From a virus, in IMG/VR virus record IMGVR_UViG_3300034082_004296, positions 62,001 through 126,000 of that record: a stretch of DNA of 64,000 bases. One strand, given 5' to 3'. A program made the position numbers and the translations under genes. A model generated the notes under the pieces. That model had not been told where the DNA came from. It saw nothing but the letters and a program-made list of their open reading frames with translations, and did not search any database. Shown here one piece after another: positions 24,410 through 32,170 of the stretch. Every line of letters starts with the position of its first letter. Within the stretch, counting starts at the first letter, position 1.

Positions 24410-25830
24410 TATTTTGAATTTTTTAACTGTTTAATCTCACCCTGAGTCTTGATACGTTCATCATATAGACGAGTAAGAATTTTCCTAGCAACTGAATCTG
24501 TTTTACTTGAAAACATAGTATCGTTCTTAGTATGGATTTCAGTACCGTCTTTTTTAACTTTATCGGTTTTTCCAAGATAGGTATCTGGTGAGATATTAAA
24601 TTGAATTTGTATGTTAGGATACATTGATGAAAAGTCATAGCATGCAACTGCACCATAATATCCAGGAATTGGATCCTTTACATAGGCGCCGGCATAGGTT
24701 CCATCAATAACTTCTTCTCCCCAAGGAAGTTTCATCATCTTCATGTTCTTGTTTAAGAACTCACGACACATTAGAATTTCAGCAATATACACTGGACTAA
24801 ATACTTTATTTACTTCAACTTGAGCGACGTTTGCCATAGCGAAGGCAACATCCATTAGAGCTAGCTTATCTTCGATTAGTTTAACTAGAATAACGTCAAT
24901 TACGTTATACATAGTAAAAAGATAAGTATCTTTTTGAAACTCTCTAAATGAAGGATAATCGTGGTGCAATTTAGCTGTACCTAGGACAAGATCTGCAATG
25001 TAATCAAGCTTATAGTTTTCTACAACTTTATAAGGCTTCATTTTTTCAAAGACTTGCATGTAATCAAGAACTCCTAAGTGAGTAGGAATCTTGACTTTAG
25101 AAACAGTTGATCGAGTTGGCATTTTTTCCATCATATCGATCTTTAGGTTCTTACCGCGATTCATCAGATACTTCCAGTCAAATTCTGTTACATTCCAGCC
25201 AGTCACAAAATTAAAGTGGGGCATAATCTTATGGAAATAGAATTCCATTAATTCATCTTCACTCTTAAAGAACTTATATTTAATTTTGAAATCTTGATTA
25301 AAGAGGCGAGCATCTTCTGGTTTTTTAGGAACGGTTTTTCTAAAGTATTCATTGACCTCTTTTTCCATTTGAACGATCTGTTCTGGTGCAAGACCATCAG
25401 GCTGATCTTCGGTATTTAAAATAGAGAGAATGTAGGTGATGTTGTCTTCATTACAGAATGAGATCAACCCAACTGGCATTCTAGCTTTGTCTGGTTCTGG
25501 AAAAGAGTCATCAATTAATTTAATCTCAATATCGAGATATGTTTTCTTAGGAAAATTATCAAAGTTATAGACTAGCTCAAGTTCTTCAGCCGTTAATTTT
25601 TCTTGAATTAACTCTTGAATTCTAAACTGGTTCATGTATTGTCCTTGAGACTGACCCTTTTTTACAAACTTTCCATTCCAATTTTTAGTAGTGGTTGGCG
25701 TTTGAGATTCTACCCAATTATACATTTCATGGTCCATTAGTCTTTTTCTAATAAATTCTATTTTTCCATTATTGTTATAATAAGAAATTGTTAAAATATT
25801 ATCATTTAATACTTCGGCGCCAATTATCAT
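24409..25830 (-). CDS. 43: Family B DNA polymerase, N-terminal half (exonuclease domain to motif A); split gene
   Basis: 473 residues corresponding to the first half of a gp43-like polymerase. The 3'-5' exonuclease motifs are TYLDIEI (Asp100/Glu102), GWNVTEFDWKYL (211-222) and YNVIDVILVK (308-317). Polymerase motif A is CYDFSSMYPN (397-406, Asp399), followed by QFNISPDTYLGK. The protein then ends at ...RIKTQGEIKQLKNSK, just before the position of motif B (K...NS.YG). Motif C (DTD) is also absent, and no other frame in the window carries them. T4 gp43 is 898 aa. The stop is coupled to the next start, so this looks like a real gene end, not a sequencing error; a second polypeptide must supply the palm and fingers remainder. 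Split gp43 genes are known in some Aeromonas T4 relatives, and a separated exonuclease and polymerase in Rhodothermus phage RM378. Confidence 0.93.
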   Translation of the reverse strand: MIIGAEVLNDNILTISYYNNNGKIEFIRKRLMDHEMYNWVESQTPTTTKNWNGKFVKKGQSQGQYMNQFRIQELIQEKLTAEELELVYNFDNFPKKTYLDIEIKLIDDSFPEPDKARMPVGLISFCNEDNITYILSILNTEDQPDGLAPEQIVQMEKEVNEYFRKTVPKKPEDARLFNQDFKIKYKFFKSEDELMEFYFHKIMPHFNFVTGWNVTEFDWKYLMNRGKNLKIDMMEKMPTRSTVSKVKIPTHLGVLDYMQVFEKMKPYKVVENYKLDYIADLVLGTAKLHHDYPSFREFQKDTYLFTMYNVIDVILVKLIEDKLALMDVAFAMANVAQVEVNKVFSPVYIAEILMCREFLNKNMKMMKLPWGEEVIDGTYAGAYVKDPIPGYYGAVACYDFSSMYPNIQIQFNISPDTYLGKTDKVKKDGTEIHTKNDTMFSSKTDSVARKILTRLYDERIKTQGEIKQLKNSK

Positions 25831-26060
25831 ACTTTAGGTTTAAACATTTCATTAATATGACCACATTTAGCACAAGCAATTACTGGAATTGGGACTATTG
25901 AGTCTTGATCCGAGCCTGTCATAAATCTTGAAACTTTTTTAATCATCATTTTTTCTTCAAACACCTTTCCTTGACACTCTTCACATTCCATGTATGGAGC
26001 ATCTGCTAGATTAATGTTTAATTGCGGTTGAGATTGGCCGCCGAGTTGTGTTGAATCCAT
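25827..26060 (-). CDS. Small zinc-ribbon-like protein, 77 aa
   Basis: Two CxxC pairs (CEECQGKVF and CAKCGHINEM) about 40 residues apart suggest a zinc ribbon. The start was taken at the ATG at 26060 (MDSTQLGGQSQ), which leaves 16 nt after the upstream stop; an in-frame ATG at 26102 overlaps that gene by 26 nt and is possible. The stop overlaps the polymerase start by 4 nt (ATGA). A role with the polymerase or in transcription would fit the context but is not shown. Confidence 0.75.
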   Translation of the reverse strand: MDSTQLGGQSQPQLNINLADAPYMECEECQGKVFEEKMMIKKVSRFMTGSDQDSIVPIPVIACAKCGHINEMFKPKV

Positions 26061-26076
26061 AGTTATTATACTTTTT

Positions 26077-26544
26077 TTAATAGCCTCTTTTCTGTCTGTC
26101 ACGATTTTCTGCGTTCTTTGCCATGTACATGTTGTACATTTCCTGCGGAGTCATGCCAATTGAGATAGCATAATTCATAAAGAAGTGTAACATGTCAATG
26201 ATTTCAAACTTTGCTTCAAGCTGATCACTTTCAGTTAGATCTGAGAACTTCATAAAGCCGTACTTGCCAAAGTCCTTTTTCCAATACTTCCAAATAGCGT
26301 TTCCGCTACCGTCCTTGATTCCGCCTAGGGCGTCAGTTGCTTCATGAATTTCATCTACCATCGCATGAGTATTTGCATGCCAAAATGACATAATTTCGCG
26401 AAGAGTCATGTTGTCAAAATTCCATCCATATACGTGATTTTGAGTGTCCTTTTGGAGAGCCATGATGTCGCCTAAAGTGTCAGTACTTTTTGAATATAGA
26501 TCTTCGATCGTAAGATCGGCACAAGTATTATCGATATTTGCCAT
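26077..26544 (-). CDS. 56: dCTP/dUTP pyrophosphatase (T4 gp56-like, all-alpha NTP-PPase)
   Basis: A 155-aa all-alpha NTP pyrophosphatase of the dimeric dUTPase/gp56 type. The metal-binding motifs are DEIHEATDAL (64-73) and EIIDMLHFFMN (114-124), with WKYWKK between them and the C-terminal signature KNAENRDRQKRGY, which closely resembles the end of T4 gp56. In T4 this enzyme removes dCTP and dUTP so that neither is incorporated and supplies dCMP and dUMP to gp42, Cd and Td. It is the first gene of the minus-strand replication block, divergent from the tail sheath gene. A plain dUTPase activity is the alternative. Confidence 0.82.
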   Translation of the reverse strand: MANIDNTCADLTIEDLYSKSTDTLGDIMALQKDTQNHVYGWNFDNMTLREIMSFWHANTHAMVDEIHEATDALGGIKDGSGNAIWKYWKKDFGKYGFMKFSDLTESDQLEAKFEIIDMLHFFMNYAISIGMTPQEMYNMYMAKNAENRDRQKRGY

Positions 26545-26562
26545 TCTTATAGTATTTTGATA

Positions 26563-26572
26563 TATTATACTA
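26563..26572 (-). promoter_or_regulatory. Candidate promoter -10 (TAGTATAATA) for the replication block
   Basis: On the minus strand TAGTATAATA contains a TATAAT box 19 nt before the ATG at 26544. The identical 10-mer occurs at 33600-33609, also before the first gene of a minus-strand unit. No -35 or MotA-box-like element is evident. Confidence 0.35.
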
Positions 26573-26630
26573 TAAAACGAGCCGAGGATCTTAATTTTTC
26601 TATTTTTTTAGATTTATTGATGCTATTTAA

Positions 26631-26645
26631 GATAAATAATTAAAA
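26631..26645 (+). promoter_or_regulatory. Late promoter (ATAAATAATTAAAA variant)
   Basis: GATAAATAATTAAAA has 20 nt between its ATAAATAA core and the tail sheath ATG at 26660. Confidence 0.85.
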
Positions 26646-26659
26646 ATATCTATACAGAG

Positions 26660-29600
26660 ATGGCTGAACCAAGGATAAACTTAAATAATTACAAGTCTAG
26701 TGGTGTATACACAGTTGAGATTGATGCAAGTGAGAACGTAGTCTTACCTCTTACCACCGGTCGTTTAATCGTAGGGTCAAGTAGAGTAGGTCCTTTCAAT
26801 ACAGTAGTATTGATTAACGATATTCGAACTCTAAGAGCAGTATTTGGAGAAATTGATCCAAAATTAGAAAAAGCAGGAAGCTATTTTCATAGAACAATTG
26901 AGGTTGCTCTAAGAGAAGGACCTGTTTTTGCAATGAATGTTTTACCTTTGGATACTGAGATCGCGACACCTTCACTAAACTTAGACCAGGCAGCATTTAC
27001 TACATTTAATACTGAGTCTGCTTCAAAGAATGAGGGAGTCAATCAATATCCAATGGTTGAATTCTTTAATCGCCAAAGATTATGGTTTGCGGATGCTGCA
27101 AAAGTAAACAAATCTAAAAACTTAGCTCTAGGTGATGATTATATCACTAACCCTGGAGGATTTGGTATAACAACGTCTGAATCGAATAAAGTTCTTTCTT
27201 TCGCTAACCTAGGTCAATATAACATGACAGTATGGGTTAGAAAAGCAAATGTTACTGGTTTTGATGTTACTGCTAAAGAGTGGTACGCAAGCGTAGGAGG
27301 AGGAAACGTTGAATTTCCTTCATTTGTTCACCCAGACGATTTTATTTCTGATTATTTCGTTGAAGTAATAGTGGTAAACGGTGATTGGACTAATTATTTA
27401 AAACTTTCAAAGGATCCGATCTACAAGGCATATTTTGATGAAGTAGGTCTAAAAACAGCCAATTCTGCTAACTTCTTTGCATTAAGAGAGATTACAGTTA
27501 TTAATAGAACGATTGGTTGTTTGATTCCTGATTTTAGAGATCAAAGCGGCGTGACTGTTTCAATTGATAGATTAGTAAATAGAGCATTTCCTACTACTGG
27601 ATTGATTTGTGCACTAGATGCTGAAAAATTAGATTTGATTGACTTAACTGATGATAACTTTATTGATACTGAAGTACCTACACATAGAGTAGATATCATT
27701 GGTCACGGATTTGATGAATTAGCATATTATGCAGATGATGGAGGTTTCGATAACGTATATGTTGGTGGAGTTTCTACTTTTACAAGAAATAACTTAGGTA
27801 CAGGTTATACTACTGCGACTGGCGTAGCTACGACTAGTGCGGGAGGCGGTACTGGATTAACGGTTGACATTACTGCACTTGCCGGCGCGATCACTGCGGT
27901 TACTGTAAATAACGCAGGTACTGGATATGAGGTTGGCGATACTGTCACAATCACTGGAGGTGCAATTCCGGAAGTCCTAACCATAACTGCAGTAACATAC
28001 CTTAATCCAGGAGTTGCGGCTACTCCACTGATTGATACAATCAGTTATAAAAAACCAGTAGACGCTGAGTTGATTTTTGAGATCACAAGCACTGAGACTG
28101 AGCCGAGTTTCCTACTTAATGCTGCTGCAGGTGATACATATATTATTAATGCTGCTACTGATTACTTAATTGCTGTACAAGGAAGTAAAATGTATGAAGC
28201 ATATGCCAATGGATTCTTAAAGACTGGAGATATTAGTTCAAACGGTGGACTTAACCCTAACCGATACTTAAAAGTTATTGATAACTTGACAGTAACAGTT
28301 GGACCAACTACTCTAAAATACATTAAGATTGAAGTATATGCTAACTTAGGTTTGACTACCCTAGTCAATGAAAACACATACACTGTTTCTGGTACTAATT
28401 ATCTTAAAGTGACACTAGATGATGGTGATGATTTTAAGAATACTTTTGACTTGACTGATACTAACTTTTTTGCAAGTTATTCTATCTCTCAACCAAACGT
28501 ATTAACGTTAGAATTAGATGGAGCAATTACTGTCCAAAACAAGGCACTAGTTAACAAATATATCAAAGCAAATAATTATATTAAAGCTACTGTAACTGAT
28601 GGTCGAGCTAGACTATTAAAAATAGTGTCAGTTCTTACCCCAAATCCATTAACTGCACCTGATACGATTAAGGTGACTACAATGGCACCTACTGTAGAAG
28701 AAGTAATTGGATTAGATGTTACTGGAAATGAGATTCAAGTATACTTAGGAATCCCTAACTTTGTAAGTAGTCTAAAGGGTCAGATTCTTACTGGATTTAA
28801 GTTGAGAAATGATCTTTTACCTGATGGAACTGCTGAGAGATTAGAAGGAACTGGTGGGATTTTAGATTATCTTTTCACAGATACTCTTATTCCTCAAGCA
28901 TTAGCAAACGGCGAGATGGTTGACTTTAGATATGTTGTCGATTCTTATTCTGGAACGATTTCAAGTTCTTCTAAATACCATTTGGCTAAGCTTGCTGCAC
29001 TTAATGGACAAGCTATGGCGATCCTAAATGCACCATCGATGCAGCAGTTTGAGAGATCGGTTGATCCTAGCTTCATCAATACTACAACTAGACTAGTTTC
29101 GACTGAATATATTTCACAAGGAGGTAATGCAGCATTGAATCCTAGTTTCCTATATAAGTTTGCAGAAGAGGATGTGAAAGGAGTTCCTTTGTCTTCTTAC
29201 GCATCTTATCACTTTCCTAACTTAATAGTAAGAAGCGGAAGCAAGAATGTTTCAGTTCCACAAGCTGGATATATTTCTAACTTATATGTTAGAAAATTCA
29301 AGAACGGTACTCCATTCTTAATTGTAGCTGGTGGAAAACGAGGAGCATTGAACGATCCAGAAATAGTAGGATTAGAATATGACCTTACTGATGAGGATAG
29401 AGATTTCTTAGAGCCAGTAGGATTTAACTTAACTGTTAAACGTAGAGGATTTGGAATTATTTTATTCTCTAATAACACTGCATACCAAAGAATTAATTCG
29501 GCTCTTAATAATGCTCACGTTAGAGATAACTTATCTACTATTGAGAGAGATATCGAAAAGATCTTATTTAACTTCTTATTTGATTTCAATGACGAGATCA

Positions 29601-29851
29601 CAAGATTGAGAGTAAGAACGATTGTTGAAAATTATTTGAACGCAGTAGTTAATGCACAAGGACTTTCTACATATGAAGTAATCTTTGATACTTCAAATAA
29701 TACAAACGAGGTAATTTCTGCAAATGCGGCAATTATTGATATCCGAGTAGATTTCCCAAGAGGAATCCAAAAGTTCATCAACCGAATCACTATTACAAGA
29801 GTCGGAGGAACATTAAGTTCGGATTCAACTGGATTTATTCCAAGCTTCTAA
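26660..29851 (+). CDS. 18: Tail sheath protein (T4 gp18-like), enlarged
   Basis: A 1063-aa contractile tail sheath subunit; T4 gp18 is 659 aa. The N-terminus (SSGVYTVEIDASENVVLP then GRLIVGSSRVGPFN) and C-terminal domain (FGIILFSNNTAYQRINSALN, RDIEKILFNFLFDFND, DIRVDFPRGIQKFINRI) are sheath-family features. The middle carries extra domains. One, at about residues 374-450, has the pattern GTGYTTATG ... GGGTGLTVDI ... AGTGYEVGDTVTITGG, a glycine-rich beta domain also present in the 1813-aa protein of this phage. Its codons are more GC-rich than the flanks, suggesting insertion. Further beta-rich insertions (to about 700) would decorate the outside of the tail. A late promoter precedes it and a strong terminator follows, so it is a one-gene unit. 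Confidence 0.92.
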   Translation: MAEPRINLNNYKSSGVYTVEIDASENVVLPLTTGRLIVGSSRVGPFNTVVLINDIRTLRAVFGEIDPKLEKAGSYFHRTIEVALREGPVFAMNVLPLDTEIATPSLNLDQAAFTTFNTESASKNEGVNQYPMVEFFNRQRLWFADAAKVNKSKNLALGDDYITNPGGFGITTSESNKVLSFANLGQYNMTVWVRKANVTGFDVTAKEWYASVGGGNVEFPSFVHPDDFISDYFVEVIVVNGDWTNYLKLSKDPIYKAYFDEVGLKTANSANFFALREITVINRTIGCLIPDFRDQSGVTVSIDRLVNRAFPTTGLICALDAEKLDLIDLTDDNFIDTEVPTHRVDIIGHGFDELAYYADDGGFDNVYVGGVSTFTRNNLGTGYTTATGVATTSAGGGTGLTVDITALAGAITAVTVNNAGTGYEVGDTVTITGGAIPEVLTITAVTYLNPGVAATPLIDTISYKKPVDAELIFEITSTETEPSFLLNAAAGDTYIINAATDYLIAVQGSKMYEAYANGFLKTGDISSNGGLNPNRYLKVIDNLTVTVGPTTLKYIKIEVYANLGLTTLVNENTYTVSGTNYLKVTLDDGDDFKNTFDLTDTNFFASYSISQPNVLTLELDGAITVQNKALVNKYIKANNYIKATVTDGRARLLKIVSVLTPNPLTAPDTIKVTTMAPTVEEVIGLDVTGNEIQVYLGIPNFVSSLKGQILTGFKLRNDLLPDGTAERLEGTGGILDYLFTDTLIPQALANGEMVDFRYVVDSYSGTISSSSKYHLAKLAALNGQAMAILNAPSMQQFERSVDPSFINTTTRLVSTEYISQGGNAALNPSFLYKFAEEDVKGVPLSSYASYHFPNLIVRSGSKNVSVPQAGYISNLYVRKFKNGTPFLIVAGGKRGALNDPEIVGLEYDLTDEDRDFLEPVGFNLTVKRRGFGIILFSNNTAYQRINSALNNAHVRDNLSTIERDIEKILFNFLFDFNDEITRLRVRTIVENYLNAVVNAQGLSTYEVIFDTSNNTNEVISANAAIIDIRVDFPRGIQKFINRITITRVGGTLSSDSTGFIPSF

Positions 29852-29870
29852 TTAGATTTAGATATATTAG

Positions 29871-29896
29871 AAAGGAGGCGACTAGCCTCCTTTTTT
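29871..29896 (+). terminator. Rho-independent terminator of the tail sheath gene
   Basis: GGAGGC / GCCTCC with a GACTA loop, flanked by AAA and a run of six T residues, about 20 nt after the sheath stop codon. Confidence 0.9.
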
Positions 29897-29902
29897 ATTT
29901 TA

Positions 29903-29918
29903 GATAAATAAGAATAAA
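29903..29918 (+). promoter_or_regulatory. Late promoter (GATAAATAAGAATAAA variant)
   Basis: It starts 7 nt after the sheath terminator, with 14 nt between the ATAAATAA core and the ATG of the M15 peptidase at 29926; the closest core-to-start spacing among the convincing copies. Confidence 0.75.
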
Positions 29919-29925
29919 GATTATT

Positions 29926-30393
29926 ATGAAATTAAGCGAACACTTATCATTGGCTGAAGTAACTCGAAGTGAGACTGCAAAGAGGAGAGGAATTTCCAAT
30001 ATGCCTACTGAAGCACATATTACAAATTTTAAGTTACTTGCAGAAAAGGTTTTTGAGCCGATTAGAAAACATTTTGGAAAACCGATTCACATTTCTTCTG
30101 GTTATAGATCAGAGGCTTTAAATAAAGCAATTGGCGGATCATTGACTTCTCAACATTGTAGCGGAGAGGCAATTGATATTGACATGGATGGGGGTGCAAA
30201 TGGCATCACAAATAAAATGGTTTTTGACTATATTAAGGATAATCTTCAATTTGACCAATTGATTTGGGAATTCGGGACAGATTCTGCTCCAGATTGGGTA
30301 CACGTTTCTTATGAATCTACTGGAAAACAACGTAAGCAGATTCTAAAAGCTATTAAAAAAGGAGGAGCGACTAGCTACATACCTTACAAATAA
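29926..30393 (+). CDS. M15-family D-Ala-D-Ala carboxypeptidase-like peptidase (candidate endolysin)
   Basis: A 155-aa zinc peptidase of the M15_3 type. Motifs: HISSGYRSEALNKAIGG (55-71), SQHCSGEAIDIDMD with zinc ligands His77 and Asp84, and DWVHVSYE with His126. There is no signal peptide or membrane helix. Enzymes of this type cut peptide cross-links in peptidoglycan and serve as endolysins or tail-associated lysins in phages. It has its own late promoter and lies after the sheath gene; timing and context favour an endolysin for lysis. No holin-like gene is adjacent, so export may need a holin encoded elsewhere. Confidence 0.88.
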   Translation: MKLSEHLSLAEVTRSETAKRRGISNMPTEAHITNFKLLAEKVFEPIRKHFGKPIHISSGYRSEALNKAIGGSLTSQHCSGEAIDIDMDGGANGITNKMVFDYIKDNLQFDQLIWEFGTDSAPDWVHVSYESTGKQRKQILKAIKKGGATSYIPYK

Positions 30394-30421
30394 AAAAGAG
30401 GAGCTAACTGCTCCTCTTTTT
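30393..30421. terminator. Bidirectional terminator between the M15 peptidase and GroES genes
   Basis: AAAAAGAGGAGC / GCTCCTCTTTTT with a TAACT loop gives a GC-containing stem with A residues on one side and T residues on the other, so it can end transcripts from both converging genes. Confidence 0.9.
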
Positions 30422-30423
30422 AT

Positions 30424-30723
30424 CTATTCAAATTCTTCTAGAGAGATATCGTTAGGGTCATCTAAGATTGCGATAATCTCATTTGCCATTATGACATAGT
30501 GTTTTTCTCCTTTGTATGTTAGCTCTAATCCAGCATAACGATTAAAAAGGATTTGATCTCCAGGCTTAACCACCATCTCGTTGTGTTTAGTACCGTCTCC
30601 AGTATTAACAACAATTCCGATATTTGGTTTTTTGACTGCTTTTTCAGGAAGCATAATTCCTTGACTCGTGCGAGTCTCCTTTTGTTTAGGTTTAACTAAT
30701 ACTCTTTCGTATAGAGGTTTCAT
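30424..30723 (-). CDS. groES: GroES-like co-chaperonin
   Basis: A 99-aa co-chaperonin. KPLYERVLVKPKQKE at the N-terminus, the mobile loop with TSQGIMLPEK, then GIVVNTGDGTKHNEMVVKPG and ILFNRYAGLELTYKGEKHYV are all typical of GroES, and the conserved GIMLP resembles the bacterial I-V-L tripeptide that docks on GroEL. T4 gp31 is a diverged GroES analogue, while this one looks much more bacterial. It partners the phage's own GroEL (39936-41561) or the host's. Its start overlaps the RNase H stop (ATGA), and it ends at a bidirectional terminator. Confidence 0.93.
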   Translation of the reverse strand: MKPLYERVLVKPKQKETRTSQGIMLPEKAVKKPNIGIVVNTGDGTKHNEMVVKPGDQILFNRYAGLELTYKGEKHYVIMANEIIAILDDPNDISLEEFE

Positions 30724-31859
30724 AATGATGATAGGTTATTTTTTAAGTTAGTGAATTCCCTAAAATTAAAGCGCGTGATAGAGTAGTCATTAAAGAAATC
30801 TACTAGAGATTCTCTGATCTCATCTGGAAAAACTTTAATAGAAAGACGAGTTAACCTAATGTTAAATAATAGGTGTTCTCTGATCTCATCTATTTTATCC
30901 TGATCCTTAATCTTATTGATTGTTTGTATCTCCTCGACCACTCCAGAAATGACTGACTCATTTAGCTCATCTAGTAGAGATATAAAGCTTTCTCCAAACT
31001 TATTATACACTGCAGCAATTACTTTTTTGGCTTTTGCTGGAGACACGCTAGTTATTTTTGGGATATTATCAGACTTATCACCTAATAATATCTTACTTAG
31101 GACGTCCTCGACAAGATCTACTTTATACTCAACATAGTCTTTGCTTGCTAAATTTGAGATGGTCTTTTCTATGGTTGCTCCAGTAATGTGCACATCGCTT
31201 AAGGAAAAGAAGTTATCTATCTCCTCATTCGCTGCAGTAGGAACAAGCTGAGTGGGAACAAATAGCCTCTTGGTTTTGGCCATTTGTTTAGGTGTGATAA
31301 GTAGCACGTTTTTGTTCGGTGTACCCGTCAACTGTTTTAGATCCTGATCTACTGAGTATATCAGGATATCGTCGCTAATTATGTCACACAGATATGCAAT
31401 GATGTCATCACCTTCAGTACCTTTAAATTTATATTGATTTATTCCAGCACGATCAACCAATTGAGGCATTAGTATGTGCTGAAAATAATCAAAGAAAAGA
31501 TACTGATGATCGTCATATTTACGGTTTCCCTTATACTTAAATTCAGTAGGCGCAGAAGAAGTCTTGAAGTCAGAGTTTTTGAAAAACTCATTCGTATATT
31601 CTTTTCTCCAACTTGTTGAATCAAACACGATATGCACCCTTTCTGGGTGAGAGGAAATCGGTGTGATTAGGGAATTTAAGTAGGTAAAACAGAAATTTCT
31701 AAAGGTTACTCTTACGTGGTCCTTTAGCATGAATCCATCATCATTAAATAGATCATTAACATAGTATGCGTCACCAGTTCTCTTGTCTTTTGCTGACAAT
31801 GACTTGGTGACGCTTATTGCGACATTAATAAAGGCGTTCCCGTCTATGATTAAGTCCAT
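30720..31859 (-). CDS. rnh: 5'-3' exonuclease / RNase H (T4 Rnh, FEN family)
   Basis: A 379-aa FEN-type nuclease. Metal-binding motifs: LIIDGNAFI (Asp6), VHIVFDSTSWRK, KGTEGDDIIAYLCD, YSVDQDLKQLTG and LLGDKSDNIPKI, the last being the helix-hairpin-helix entry seen in FEN nucleases. In T4 the homologous RNase H removes RNA primers from lagging-strand fragments. The length is greater than T4 Rnh (305 aa). It is translated in one unit with the GroES gene downstream (4-nt overlap) and lies near the SSB gene, as in T4 where rnh and 32 belong to the same functional group. Confidence 0.9.
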   Translation of the reverse strand: MDLIIDGNAFINVAISVTKSLSAKDKRTGDAYYVNDLFNDDGFMLKDHVRVTFRNFCFTYLNSLITPISSHPERVHIVFDSTSWRKEYTNEFFKNSDFKTSSAPTEFKYKGNRKYDDHQYLFFDYFQHILMPQLVDRAGINQYKFKGTEGDDIIAYLCDIISDDILIYSVDQDLKQLTGTPNKNVLLITPKQMAKTKRLFVPTQLVPTAANEEIDNFFSLSDVHITGATIEKTISNLASKDYVEYKVDLVEDVLSKILLGDKSDNIPKITSVSPAKAKKVIAAVYNKFGESFISLLDELNESVISGVVEEIQTINKIKDQDKIDEIREHLLFNIRLTRLSIKVFPDEIRESLVDFFNDYSITRFNFREFTNLKNNLSSL

Positions 31860-31868
31860 GTTAACTTT

Positions 31869-32156
31869 TTAATTTTTATCTTGTGATTCGTTTTTCTCGC
31901 TAGTCTTACGGATTGCTCGAATGGCTGCAGAAAGAGTCTCAGATTCTAATAAATTAAATCCTCCTTTTGCTTGTGAGTAATTAGCAGATGCGATTAGGAC
32001 AAATAGCGCTTGACTGATATTCATTGTGCTGATAAAATCTTCATAAGCATTATCGTCAGCATAGGTAATTGTTCCAAATAGGATGTTTTGAGTAGCCTCA
32101 GTCGTTTGAGTTTTCTCTTTTTCAAGAGTTACTTGTGATTCTTTATTTTCTTCCAT
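31869..32156 (-). CDS. Hypothetical protein, 95 aa
   Basis: An unrecognised small protein with charged ends (Glu/Gln/Lys-rich N-terminus, SEKNESQDKN C-terminus) and a central helical part ISQALFVLIASANYSQAKGG. It sits 14 nt after the SSB gene and just before the RNase H gene. In T4 the gene between SSB and RNase H is dsbA, a small DNA-binding protein, so the position is comparable, but I cannot show homology. Confidence 0.7.
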   Translation of the reverse strand: MEENKESQVTLEKEKTQTTEATQNILFGTITYADDNAYEDFISTMNISQALFVLIASANYSQAKGGFNLLESETLSAAIRAIRKTSEKNESQDKN

Positions 32157-32170
32157 GGTAATAGGTTATT

